Part shown: positions 43,235 through 50,936 of the stretch, one piece after another
Layout: each line of letters opens with the position of its first letter
How positions within the stretch are numbered: the first letter of the stretch is position 1
NCBI RefSeq assembly: GCF_030249855.1
Contig: NZ_JANURN010000009.1
Coordinates: 43,110 to 107,109 of the forward strand
DNA from: Helicobacter_B zhangjianzhongii
Lineage (GTDB): Bacteria > Campylobacterota > Campylobacteria > Campylobacterales > Helicobacteraceae
DNA: 64,000 bases
Direction: 5' to 3'
The notes under the pieces: generated by a model
What the model was told of the DNA's origin: nothing
The model's database searches: none
Seen by the model: the letters and a program-made list of their open reading frames with translations, nothing else
Translations under genes and position numbers: made by a program

Positions 43235-45058
43235 TTATGCTCCTTGTGTGGATTGGAATGTGGATTGGATTTTTTCTAGGATTTGCTTCACTTTTTCATC
43301 AATGCCACCTAGCGTGGTGTTATCAATGCGTAAATGCGCCTTTGGCTCATCGTAATCTATATCCACGCCCACGACATTTGGCAGCTCGCCTTTAAGGGCT
43401 TTGGAGTAAATCTGCTTTTGATCCCTGCGTATGAGCTCATCATAATCGCAAGAGACATAGACCTCAAGGTAGTTGGGGAAATGCTCTCTATTGTAGGCAT
43501 AGATCTCATCAAACATCGAAATCGTGCTTACAATGGTGATAATCCCCTGCCTAGACAAAAGCCTAGCGAGATCGGCACGCTTTTTTGCCACGCTAATGCG
43601 CCCTTGCTTATCATAGCTATATGCCCCTAGCACATCGCGCAGCTCATCGCCATCAAGATACACGACATTGAGTGCTTGGGATTGCAGCTTTATATACAGC
43701 TCTTTAGCAAGAGTGCTTTTGCCACTGCCAGCAAGCCCTGTGAGCCACACCACTAGCCCATAGTAGCTAGCCTTAAATGCCAAAGGCAGCCTATCACTGC
43801 GGACATCTTCATAGATAGCTCCGCCTATTTGACTCGCAGCAAAGGCTATGAAGTAGTCATTGGCAAAGTGCTTTTTGTTGTAGCGTAGGGGCTTGCCTGT
43901 TTTGATACTTATCACCGCGCCGCCGCTTTGCTCGACTATGACTTGAGAGGCAGCAGTATCCCACTCCTTTGTGCCATTAAATCTAGGGTAAATCTCCGCC
44001 GCTCCATTGGCAAGTGCGCAAAACTTCAGCGATGAGCCTAGCTTGATACTCTCTAGCCCATAATGCGCGATAAATGCTTGTGTGAGGGGGCTAGAGTGGA
44101 AGACAGAATCACACGCTAGGGAGATAGCAGAATTTTTTTGGCTAGAGGATTCGGCTTTGCGCGATAAATCTTTGATTGCATCGCCGCGCTGCGTCGATAG
44201 ACACTCGAGTCTTATCTCCTTGCGCGGCTCGCAAAGCAAAGATTTCTCATCGCAAATCCTAGAATCCTTTGGCTGCTCGCTTACATTTGTGGTGTTTTCA
44301 AAAGTGGATTCTAGGGGGTTGGTATGTTTTTTTATGGATTGCCACGCTTTGCGGAGCAAAGCTCGCAATGACGGAGTTGTGGCGGTGCTAGAATCCACTT
44401 TTTGCGCGGAGTGGGTGGATTTTTCACACTCGGCTTGATTGCCTTCTTCAAGGATTCTAGGGATTGCGGTGGGGCTAGAATCCGCTTTTTGCTCGCCCAT
44501 TGTCTCTCGCGGCAGTATTTTGGAGCTAGAATCGGTGCTTTGCAAATCTCGCAAGGAAGATAAGACTTGCGGTCTATCGACGCCGCGAGATGAAGCAATC
44601 GCCGATTCTAGCCCAAAAGACAACGCGCCGCTATGCCTACCCAAAGCCGAATCCCCCCTACCAACAAACGCCCCAAACCCCTCTAGCCCTAGATATAGCT
44701 CCTTTAGCATAGGCACATACACCACGCCTAAAATAGCTTTGTCTCGGTGGATTAGGGCGATATTGACACTCCAGCCAGAAAGATTAGCGACAAAATCCTT
44801 TGTGCCATCAAGGGGATCAACAAGCCAAAAATACTCCAAATCCTTGCGCTTCTCATACTCTAGCGGAGCTTCTTCAGAGCAGATAGGATAGGGGGCAATG
44901 TGCGATAATCTATCGGTGATAAAGGCATTTGCCTCTAAATCTGCTTTGGTAACAGGCGAGCCATCGGCTTTTTGGCTAGCGGTTTTGTCCTTGATAGCTA
45001 AGATCAGCTCGCCTGCTTGCAGCGCGATTGTGGCGGCTTTTTCTAGTAGCTCTTGCAT
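43235..45058 (-). CDS. Fusion: CysQ-like 3'-phosphatase plus CysC-like (Cj1415-type) kinase, with repeat insert
   Basis: 607 residues. The N-terminal part is an inositol-monophosphatase/CysQ fold: GSPVTKADLEAN, CSEEAPLEYEKR, WLVDPLDGTKDF (metal motif) and, after an insert, EWDTAASQVIVEQSGGAV. Residues about 133-316 are repeat-derived low complexity splitting this fold between two strands. From about residue 435 is an APS-kinase-like domain: GLAGSGKST Walker A, YLDGDELRDVLG, VSTISMFDEIYAYNREHFP. The latter resembles C. jejuni Cj1415, which phosphorylates the 3' position of cytidine diphosphoramidate, rather than classical APS kinase. A fused 3'-phosphatase could recycle the 3'-phosphonucleotide by-product. 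The ATG overlaps the upstream stop (TAATG). Confidence 0.75.
   Translation of the reverse strand: MQELLEKAATIALQAGELILAIKDKTASQKADGSPVTKADLEANAFITDRLSHIAPYPICSEEAPLEYEKRKDLEYFWLVDPLDGTKDFVANLSGWSVNIALIHRDKAILGVVYVPMLKELYLGLEGFGAFVGRGDSALGRHSGALSFGLESAIASSRGVDRPQVLSSLRDLQSTDSSSKILPRETMGEQKADSSPTAIPRILEEGNQAECEKSTHSAQKVDSSTATTPSLRALLRKAWQSIKKHTNPLESTFENTTNVSEQPKDSRICDEKSLLCEPRKEIRLECLSTQRGDAIKDLSRKAESSSQKNSAISLACDSVFHSSPLTQAFIAHYGLESIKLGSSLKFCALANGAAEIYPRFNGTKEWDTAASQVIVEQSGGAVISIKTGKPLRYNKKHFANDYFIAFAASQIGGAIYEDVRSDRLPLAFKASYYGLVVWLTGLAGSGKSTLAKELYIKLQSQALNVVYLDGDELRDVLGAYSYDKQGRISVAKKRADLARLLSRQGIITIVSTISMFDEIYAYNREHFPNYLEVYVSCDYDELIRRDQKQIYSKALKGELPNVVGVDIDYDEPKAHLRIDNTTLGGIDEKVKQILEKIQSTFQSTQGA
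44100..44660. repeat. Composite repeat block inside the CysQ-CysC fusion gene
   Basis: Two nested palindromes (about 44148-44255, centre CGATAGAC-ACTCG-AGTCTTATC; and about 44500-44650, centre GATAAGAC-TTGCG-GTCTATC), dispersed motifs near 44300 and 44391, and a GGATTGCCACGC...GCTCGCAATGAC hairpin (44335-44375). All are read in frame on the minus strand. Confidence 0.8.
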
Positions 45059-45849
45059 TACTCGCCTTTTTGCGCTGTGATTGCTTGAATATCTTGCAGT
45101 GATATAGCTAGATCACTTGGCATATCCACCTCCAGCCAGCCGCCATAAATCTCCACCGCTTGTGCATTATCAAAGCTATCAATAAGAGCTTGCAAAAAGC
45201 TTGTCATATACATATTTTCAAAATCCTTGCCATCATAGATCGCATTTCTATCTAGCCCATCATAGAATGCAAGCATTTGCGGCAAAAAATCGTGCCTAAG
45301 CATAAATAGCCCCATATACTGCCCTTGTATCTCATCTAGGCTTGTAGGCTTTTTGCCTAGCTCGGTGATCTTGCCATTGTGGATTTTAAGGCTCTCGGCA
45401 TCTAGCAGCACATCGCTAAATCGCTTGCGCCAAAGCTTATGCCAAAGCTTATCTACTGCGATTGCCAAAGGCGCGCTGCTTTTGCAAAGCTTTTGCACAC
45501 AAGGCGCGAAATACACAATATCTGCATAGGAGATAAGCAGGTCTTGCTTATCATTAGCACAGCCCTCTATCCACTCCCTAGCACAGAGCATTGTCTGCAC
45601 CATATTGGTGCTAGCATAGCGCGGGTTCTCATACATTGTCATAATATCGTGCTTGCTTAAGTAGGATTCTAGCACGGGGTATAAATACCCGCCCACCACC
45701 GCTATCTCATCAATCCCGCACGCACGCAATGCCTCTATCCCATAATCGACAATCGCCCTGCCCTCATACTCCACCATACATTTTGGCTTGCTTTGAGTTA
45801 GCGGCATAAGCCTTGAGCCAAATCCTGCGGCTAAAATCAATGCTCTCAT
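45058..45849 (-). CDS. Sugar/choline-type nucleotidyltransferase, Cj1416-like CTP:L-glutamine-phosphate cytidylyltransferase
   Basis: 263 residues. N-terminal signature LILAAGFGSRLMPLTQSKPKCMVEYEG is the nucleotidyltransferase loop; later GGYLYPVLESYL, MYENPRYASTNMVQTMLCAREW (substrate loop), ISYADIVYF with the metal-binding Asp, and WLEVDMPSDLAISL near the end. These features fit the small CTP-dependent subgroup including LicC and C. jejuni Cj1416, which converts L-glutamine phosphate to CDP-L-glutamine. Specificity is inferred from the flanking kinase and amidotransferase. It overlaps its upstream neighbour by four bases (ATGA) and the downstream gene by one. Confidence 0.78.
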   Translation of the reverse strand: MRALILAAGFGSRLMPLTQSKPKCMVEYEGRAIVDYGIEALRACGIDEIAVVGGYLYPVLESYLSKHDIMTMYENPRYASTNMVQTMLCAREWIEGCANDKQDLLISYADIVYFAPCVQKLCKSSAPLAIAVDKLWHKLWRKRFSDVLLDAESLKIHNGKITELGKKPTSLDEIQGQYMGLFMLRHDFLPQMLAFYDGLDRNAIYDGKDFENMYMTSFLQALIDSFDNAQAVEIYGGWLEVDMPSDLAISLQDIQAITAQKGE

Positions 45850-46463
45850 TCACGCTCCTTTAGTGCTTGTAAAAATCTCTGCCATAGCCCTTGATACTCC
45901 ATACCCCCACTTCGCTCTATATGCCACATCACGCCAAAAATAGGCAGTCTCTCGTGCCTAAAGCCCTCTATACTGCCATCACTAGCTAGGGCTATGGACT
46001 CTAGCTCGCTAGATACAGACATCACGCCATAATTATGAAAGGAATTGACCCTAAACTCCTGCCCTTGTGCGTGGAGCTTATGGCTGCCTATATGCCCTTG
46101 TAGTGGCGCGATCTCGCAGGAAAAATACTGCGCGATCATCTGCGCCCCACGACATATCCCAAGCACTGGAATCCGCTTTTTGACACAATGCTCTAGCAGA
46201 TCCCTTTCATAGCTATCGCGCGTGCGTGAAAGATAATCATCACAAAAGAGTGCCAAGTCATTCCCCCCGCTAAGGATCACCCCTTGCACAAAGGGCGCAT
46301 ATTGGCTAAAGGGGATATGATAGGCAAGCGGCAGGGGCAGATAGCTGGCAAGATTACGCGCAAAAAAGCTCCCCCACTCACTTGCTAGGCACTCGCGCAC
46401 TTCATTATGCGCGGCAGGGGCAAGTCGCTGGCTTATGGCGATGAAGGGCTGCATTATAGGCAC
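45846..46463 (-). CDS. Class I glutamine amidotransferase-like hydrolase (Cj1417-like gamma-glutamyl-CDP-amidate hydrolase)
   Basis: 205 residues. Class I GATase triad: nucleophile in VLGICRGAQMI near residue 100, and MWHIERSGG near residue 190 supplying His and Glu. The upstream LSGGNDLAL oxyanion region is typical. In C. jejuni Cj1417 hydrolyses CDP-L-glutamine to cytidine diphosphoramidate and glutamate. The gene lies directly between the kinase (10-base overlap) and the cytidylyltransferase, in the C. jejuni order. A peptidase C26-type gamma-glutamyl hydrolase is the generic alternative. Confidence 0.8.
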   Translation of the reverse strand: MPIMQPFIAISQRLAPAAHNEVRECLASEWGSFFARNLASYLPLPLAYHIPFSQYAPFVQGVILSGGNDLALFCDDYLSRTRDSYERDLLEHCVKKRIPVLGICRGAQMIAQYFSCEIAPLQGHIGSHKLHAQGQEFRVNSFHNYGVMSVSSELESIALASDGSIEGFRHERLPIFGVMWHIERSGGMEYQGLWQRFLQALKERE

Positions 46464-48952
46464 ACTATTCTTTGGGCTTGGCAGTCAAGCTGGATCCTAG
46501 TGGCACTCGCATAAGCTTGATACGCGTGCTCGCCTACGCCAATCACCGCTGGGATTTGTAGCTCACTGGCGCGGATCGCCATATGGGAGTTGCTCCCGCC
46601 ATAGCAGGTGATAAAGCCGGCAATATCTTTGGTGAAGAGATAGTCATAGCCCGGATCGGCGGATTTGATAAGCACGATAGAGCCTTGTAGATTTTGCTGC
46701 GTGGTAGAATCTAGCTCGATAGCCTCGCCTATCACAAGCTTTTGTGTGATGAAGTTTGGCACCACCTTGCTTGAAAAAAAGGCAAAGACTTCATCAGGCT
46801 TTGTGATAAGAGCTGGGAGCTTTAGCGCGCAAGTAAGGTTGTATTCTTGCTTGTTTGCGGCGATTTCTTGCAAGAATCGCTCCTTGGGGCTATCTTTATA
46901 CAAGCTTGCATAAAGGCTTAAAATGCTTTTAATATCCAAATGCGCCATATCGCTTGCTGGGATTTGCAGGCTCTCGCCTAGCTCTTTGATATAGCTTAGG
47001 GCTTTTGAGAGAAACTTAGAGAAAGCAAACTTCACGCTCTCCCTGCCCTCTATGGCTTGCTTCAAAAAGACAAACAAATCTTTTGCGCAAATCTCTAGCC
47101 CGTGCTCTTTGAGCAAGGAGTCTAGCGCGCGGAGGCGATCGCTGCTTATGTGGTATGGTTTTTGTTGTGGTGATTCAGCTTGGCTTGGCTTTGGCGTTGG
47201 CTTTCTAAAGAAACCTGCGAGCTCACGCTCGCACCGCTTTGCTTGTTTTGCGCGAAAAAGCAGGGAGTTTGCGGCTCGCGGCGTCGATAGACCGCAAGTC
47301 TTATCTCCTTGCTCGCCACTGCACAACCCTGCTTTTTCATCGCAAATCCTGCCGCCTGCGGCTTGTTTATCAAACGCACTTTGAGCGTTTTTATCCCTAG
47401 AATCCACTTTTTTACTTGTGGCGTTTTTTGTGTCATTGCGAGCGGACTTGTCCGCGTGGCAATCCACTAATTCTGCGCTAGCAGAATAGTCATTACTAGA
47501 ATCCGCTTTTTGTGCATCTGTGGTGGGGTTTTCAAAAATGGATTCTAGGTTTTGTGTCTGTGTTTGTGTGGATTGCCACGCCACTGCTGGCGCAGTGTCT
47601 CGCAATGACGATAAATGGGCGTTGTGTGTAGAATGGCTGTTTTGCTCAAAAGTGGATTCTAGGGGTGGGGGCGGATTTTCACACTCGGCTTGATTGTCTT
47701 CTTCAAGGATTCTAGGAGTTGCAGCGGTGCTAGAATCCACTTTTTGCTCGCCCTTTGTCTCTCGCGGCAGTATTTTGGAGCTAGAATCGGTGCTTTGCGT
47801 AAAAGTGGATTCTAGCTTAAACTTGCTCGTGGTTGGGTTTGTAATTTCAGTGCTACTTTGGGATTCTAGGATTGTAGATGAGAAATCGCCGCTTTCAAGG
47901 CGTGGGCGAAGGGATTTATCTAGGCGATAATGAGCAAGCCCACGCCGCAGAATCGGCGATTTATCGCTACAAGCCGAATCCCCGCATTTAGAGCCGAAGT
48001 AATAGTCAAACCCCTCATCATACCTAGCCGACAAAATATCATAACTCCCCGCACGCAAATGCCCATAAACAGCCAAAAACTCATCTATTGAGTCTTCTTG
48101 CAAATGCGCTATATCATCACTAAGTTGCTTGCTAATGGTGTGCAAAGAGCTTAGAAACTCCTCTTTTTCCTGCGTGCTTAAAAAGCCTATCTCCACAAGC
48201 GAGCGTAAAATCTGCATAGCCACAAACGCCGCCCTAGCCACGCCAGCAAACGGCAGCGTGCCAAACCGCTTGCAATCTTCTAGCAGCCAATAAATCTTAT
48301 CATACAGCGAGAGACTAGAATCCACTATCGCGCTATATCTGGCTTCAAGCTTTTGGGACTTTGCTAAATCTTTGAGATATAGCCCAGAGTCTTTTGCTAG
48401 GATAGAGTTTGTGAGATTAAGCAGGGCAAATTCTACGCGCTTTAGCTCATTGTCGTTAAATCCGTGCTTCAGCAGGGCTTGCAGTCGCGTAGGTGTGGAG
48501 AAATCATAGCAAGAAAACACAATATCAAACTCGATTTTATCGTGGGCTTCTGGGGTGGATTCTAACGCGCTTAGGTAGTAATCCACAAGCTTTGTGGCGA
48601 TATTATCATCTAGGTGCTTTGGGATAAAGGAGTTAAAAGACAAGCGCACATCGATATAAGGTATGCCTAAAAATGAGTGCATAAGCGGGTGGGAGCGTAA
48701 ATTTCTATATCCATAATTATCGCGCTGGTAAGCCCACACGCCATCTGTTACGATCTCTTTATAGAGACTTAGGGCTAGTCGCTTAGGCTTTAGCCCGATG
48801 ATTTCTGCGGGATTCCAATCAGGCATCACGCCAAATATCGCCTTTGCCCCAAGGACATTTGGGTGGGGTGCGCTTAGGGCTTTTATGCGTTTAGAGAGTC
48901 GCTCTAGGGCTCTAGGGGTGATTATGTCATAGAGATCTTGCTTGTGTTGCAT
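46454..48952 (-). CDS. L-glutamine kinase (Cj1418-like), C-terminal part downstream of slipped poly-G tract
   Basis: This segment is the remainder of the gene that begins at 49629. Reading back past the ATG at 48952, the frame stays open (QLELYCLQVRPL, the conserved LQxRP motif that closes the ATP-binding domain of PEP synthase relatives) up to the tract at 49030. It contains a glutamine-kinase-like central domain. Residues about 320-597 are a repeat-derived insert. The C-terminal phosphohistidine domain has KSADPGYDYLFTKDIAGFITCYGGSNSHMAIRASELQIPAVIGVG. In C. jejuni Cj1418 phosphorylates the amide nitrogen of L-glutamine, the first MeOPN step. If translated alone from 48952, the fragment would lack ATP binding. 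Confidence 0.78.
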   Translation of the reverse strand: MQHKQDLYDIITPRALERLSKRIKALSAPHPNVLGAKAIFGVMPDWNPAEIIGLKPKRLALSLYKEIVTDGVWAYQRDNYGYRNLRSHPLMHSFLGIPYIDVRLSFNSFIPKHLDDNIATKLVDYYLSALESTPEAHDKIEFDIVFSCYDFSTPTRLQALLKHGFNDNELKRVEFALLNLTNSILAKDSGLYLKDLAKSQKLEARYSAIVDSSLSLYDKIYWLLEDCKRFGTLPFAGVARAAFVAMQILRSLVEIGFLSTQEKEEFLSSLHTISKQLSDDIAHLQEDSIDEFLAVYGHLRAGSYDILSARYDEGFDYYFGSKCGDSACSDKSPILRRGLAHYRLDKSLRPRLESGDFSSTILESQSSTEITNPTTSKFKLESTFTQSTDSSSKILPRETKGEQKVDSSTAATPRILEEDNQAECENPPPPLESTFEQNSHSTHNAHLSSLRDTAPAVAWQSTQTQTQNLESIFENPTTDAQKADSSNDYSASAELVDCHADKSARNDTKNATSKKVDSRDKNAQSAFDKQAAGGRICDEKAGLCSGEQGDKTCGLSTPRAANSLLFRAKQAKRCERELAGFFRKPTPKPSQAESPQQKPYHISSDRLRALDSLLKEHGLEICAKDLFVFLKQAIEGRESVKFAFSKFLSKALSYIKELGESLQIPASDMAHLDIKSILSLYASLYKDSPKERFLQEIAANKQEYNLTCALKLPALITKPDEVFAFFSSKVVPNFITQKLVIGEAIELDSTTQQNLQGSIVLIKSADPGYDYLFTKDIAGFITCYGGSNSHMAIRASELQIPAVIGVGEHAYQAYASATRIQLDCQAQRIVCL
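47160..47990. repeat. Composite repeat block inside the glutamine kinase gene
   Basis: Contains nested palindromes (47185-47360 with centre CGATAGAC-CGCAA-GTCTTATC, and 47875-47990), CATTGCGAG hairpins at 47434-47470 (inner stem GCGGAC/GTCCGC) and 47568-47612, and dispersed motifs near 47400, 47650, 47735 and 47805. About 280 codons are read through without a stop. Confidence 0.85.
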
Positions 48953-48999
48953 TACAAGGGGGCGGACTTGGAGGCAGTAGAGCTCTAGCTGGGGCGATT

Positions 49000-49629
49000 C
49001 TAGCCCAAAAGCTGAATCCTTACAGGATTCCCCCCCCCCCCCGTTTTAACAAAAGCAAACTCCACATCTAAAGCTTTGTGCGCAAAAATGGATTCTAGCT
49101 CTTGTATCATAGCAATCACCCTAGCCATCAGCGGATCATTGCAAGGCGCGCCACGATACTGCACAAAGTGCTCAAGCGCGTTTGTGCTACCGCTTGTTAC
49201 GCTTGCGTTATCGCCGCTTGTGTCATAGCTTATGCAAAAATAGGGCGCATTGGACTCTTTATCCACGCTAAAGCCCACGCCACATAGCGCGATAGAATCC
49301 AGCATAGGCTGGATCAAGATTTCATCGCTAGGATCTGGCATAGAAGCCCCCACTTGCTCTATGGCTTCTAGCAGGGCTTTGGTGTCATCTGCTGGGATAT
49401 TAGCTAGGCTTAGAAATGCTCCGGCATTAGAAGTGCTAGCGGTATCTTCACTCTTTGAGCTAGATCGCACGATAAGTTTCTCGCTCTTAAGCTCTGCGAT
49501 ACGCGCTAGGAGTGCTTCTTGGGCTTGTGCTAGCTCAAGAAGTGAAGTGATCACAAGCGGCAGAACTTGCGCGCTATGTAGTTGTCCTTGCAAAAGCTCT
49601 AGAGTCCTTGCCTTTGTGCCTAGCTCCAC
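49000..49629 (-). CDS. L-glutamine kinase (Cj1418-like), N-terminal ATP-grasp part truncated by out-of-frame poly-G
   Basis: GTG at 49629 has AGGAG at six bases. The 209 residues carry the PEP-synthase/pyruvate-phosphate-dikinase ATP-binding signatures LIVRSSSKSEDTASTSNAGAFLSL and GVGFSVDKESNAPYF. At VEFAFVKTGGGG the frame meets 13 G (49030-49042) and then runs to an early stop (NPVRIQLLG). With 14 or 11 G the frame would instead continue through SCKDSAFGLESPQLELYCLQVRPL into the segment at 48952, giving 1058 residues with 14 G. The gene is thus switched off in this sequence. It is the first gene of the putative MeOPN operon. Confidence 0.82.
   Translation of the reverse strand: MELGTKARTLELLQGQLHSAQVLPLVITSLLELAQAQEALLARIAELKSEKLIVRSSSKSEDTASTSNAGAFLSLANIPADDTKALLEAIEQVGASMPDPSDEILIQPMLDSIALCGVGFSVDKESNAPYFCISYDTSGDNASVTSGSTNALEHFVQYRGAPCNDPLMARVIAMIQELESIFAHKALDVEFAFVKTGGGGNPVRIQLLG
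49030..49042 (-). repeat. Poly-G contingency tract (13) in glutamine kinase gene, out of frame
   Basis: Coding-strand G13. In-frame lengths are 11, 14 or 17, from codon arithmetic on both sides. Confidence 0.92.
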
Positions 49630-49773
49630 TTGCCTCTCCTATGTGATATAAAAATGCGGATTCTAGCAAAATCCATATTGCGATGCGCTTATTTCTGCAA
49701 ACTTCTTGTGTGGTGGATAGTGGGCTATCTACATAGCTAAGGGCTAGAGTCGCTCTCTCCACCTGCTTTAAGG

Positions 49774-50244
49774 CTAAAACAATGTGCTAGAGAGATTGAA
49801 GCTTAAAGGCGTGGGGTAGGTTTTACTAAGCTTTTGGCAGAGCTGGGAGCTTTGGATAGGCTGGACTCTCACTTGCAGGCTTTGGGCGGTTATGTCGATT
49901 ATCACGCAGTTGTTTGCCGTATCTAGCGCACCATTTTTGCCAAGCCGCACGCCGCTACCTTGAGCGACCCAGCGCGTAGGAGATAGCCCAGCAGCCTGCA
50001 TAATGAAAGCACCATCAAGGGGGTTTGCGCTTAGATCTTGCGTGAGTGTGGCTACTTGCACGGAGCTAATGACTGCTTGTATATCGCTATTTACCGCGGC
50101 ATAGAGCGCGTCCGTGCGCGTGGCGACAAGCTTTGGCAAAGCCACTGCGGCGAGTATCCCCACCACCGCTATCACAAACACAAGCTCGATTAGGCTAAAT
50201 CCACCGCTCACCCGAAGCTTTGGTGCGTGGATTCTAGCGCGCAT
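49774..50244 (-). CDS. Type II/IV pseudopilin-like protein
   Basis: 156 residues. A prepilin peptidase motif and N-methylation helix are obvious: RVSGGFSLIELVFVIAVVGILAAVALPKL with cleavage after GG and Glu5 of the mature protein. The remainder is a short globular domain with one probable disulphide (NNCVIID...SSQLCQK). ATG 50244 overlaps the mtnN stop (TGATG), so it is translated with mtnN. Its pilus or secretion partners are not in the window. Helicobacter mostly lacks type IV pili, so this may belong to a competence or secretion pseudopilus; that is inference. Confidence 0.83.
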   Translation of the reverse strand: MRARIHAPKLRVSGGFSLIELVFVIAVVGILAAVALPKLVATRTDALYAAVNSDIQAVISSVQVATLTQDLSANPLDGAFIMQAAGLSPTRWVAQGSGVRLGKNGALDTANNCVIIDITAQSLQVRVQPIQSSQLCQKLSKTYPTPLSFNLSSTLF

Positions 50245-50936
50245 CACACAAGCCTATCGATCATCTGCTTGACAAAATTAGCACCGATCCTTGCCGAAGA
50301 GTCCAAAAACTCATCAAAGCTCACATCAGCAGCCCCATCGGCACTATCGCTAATGGATCGCAAGATACAGCAAGGCACTTTGAAGCTATCGCACACCACT
50401 GCGACACTCGCCCCCTCCATCTCCACTGCCGCTGCGCCAAAATTCTCTATGATCCACTGCTTTTTCTCCTTGCTATGGATAAAGGCATCGCCTGAAGCGA
50501 TTATGCCTTCTTTTAGCGTGATATTGGATTCTAGGGCTACTTGCCTAGCAATGGCATTGAGATTTTCATCAGTTTCTATAAATACCCTACTTTCTGGGAT
50601 AAATCCTAGCGGGTGTCCAAACGCGCTAATATCCACATCGTGCTGGCAAAGTTTGCTCCCAAGCAGCAAGTCTCCCACTGCCAAATCTGTATCCAAGCCT
50701 CCAGCCACGCCGCAGAAAATGACTTTCTCACAGCCAAAGCGCAAAATCATTGTGCTAGCGGTGATGGCAGAATGCACCTTGCCGATCTTGCTATAAGCGA
50801 CATAAATCTCCGCGCCTTTATACGCGATATGATAAAACACATTCCCACCTAGTGCGATCTCCTGCGCTTGCGGAAACAGCGCGAGAATAGGCGTGATCTC
50901 TTCTTCCATTGCTCCTATAATGCCTATTTTTATCAT
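50244..50936 (-). CDS. mtnN: 5'-methylthioadenosine/S-adenosylhomocysteine nucleosidase (also aminodeoxyfutalosine nucleosidase)
   Basis: 230-residue nucleosidase. Motifs: IGIIGAMEEEITPIL with the catalytic Glu, SKIGKVHSAITASTMI, FCGVAGGLDTDLAVGDLLL, IASGDAFIHS, AVEMEGASVA and ILRSISDSADG with the catalytic Asp. In Helicobacter and Campylobacter this enzyme also cleaves 6-amino-6-deoxyfutalosine in the alternative menaquinone pathway. The ATG overlaps the fabD stop by one base. Confidence 0.94.
   Translation of the reverse strand: MIKIGIIGAMEEEITPILALFPQAQEIALGGNVFYHIAYKGAEIYVAYSKIGKVHSAITASTMILRFGCEKVIFCGVAGGLDTDLAVGDLLLGSKLCQHDVDISAFGHPLGFIPESRVFIETDENLNAIARQVALESNITLKEGIIASGDAFIHSKEKKQWIIENFGAAAVEMEGASVAVVCDSFKVPCCILRSISDSADGAADVSFDEFLDSSARIGANFVKQMIDRLV

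Noticed and set aside
46454..49629. PEP synthase or pyruvate phosphate dikinase for central metabolism
   Set aside because: The domain order fits, but the middle lacks PEP/pyruvate TIM-barrel landmarks and the gene is embedded in the modification operon.
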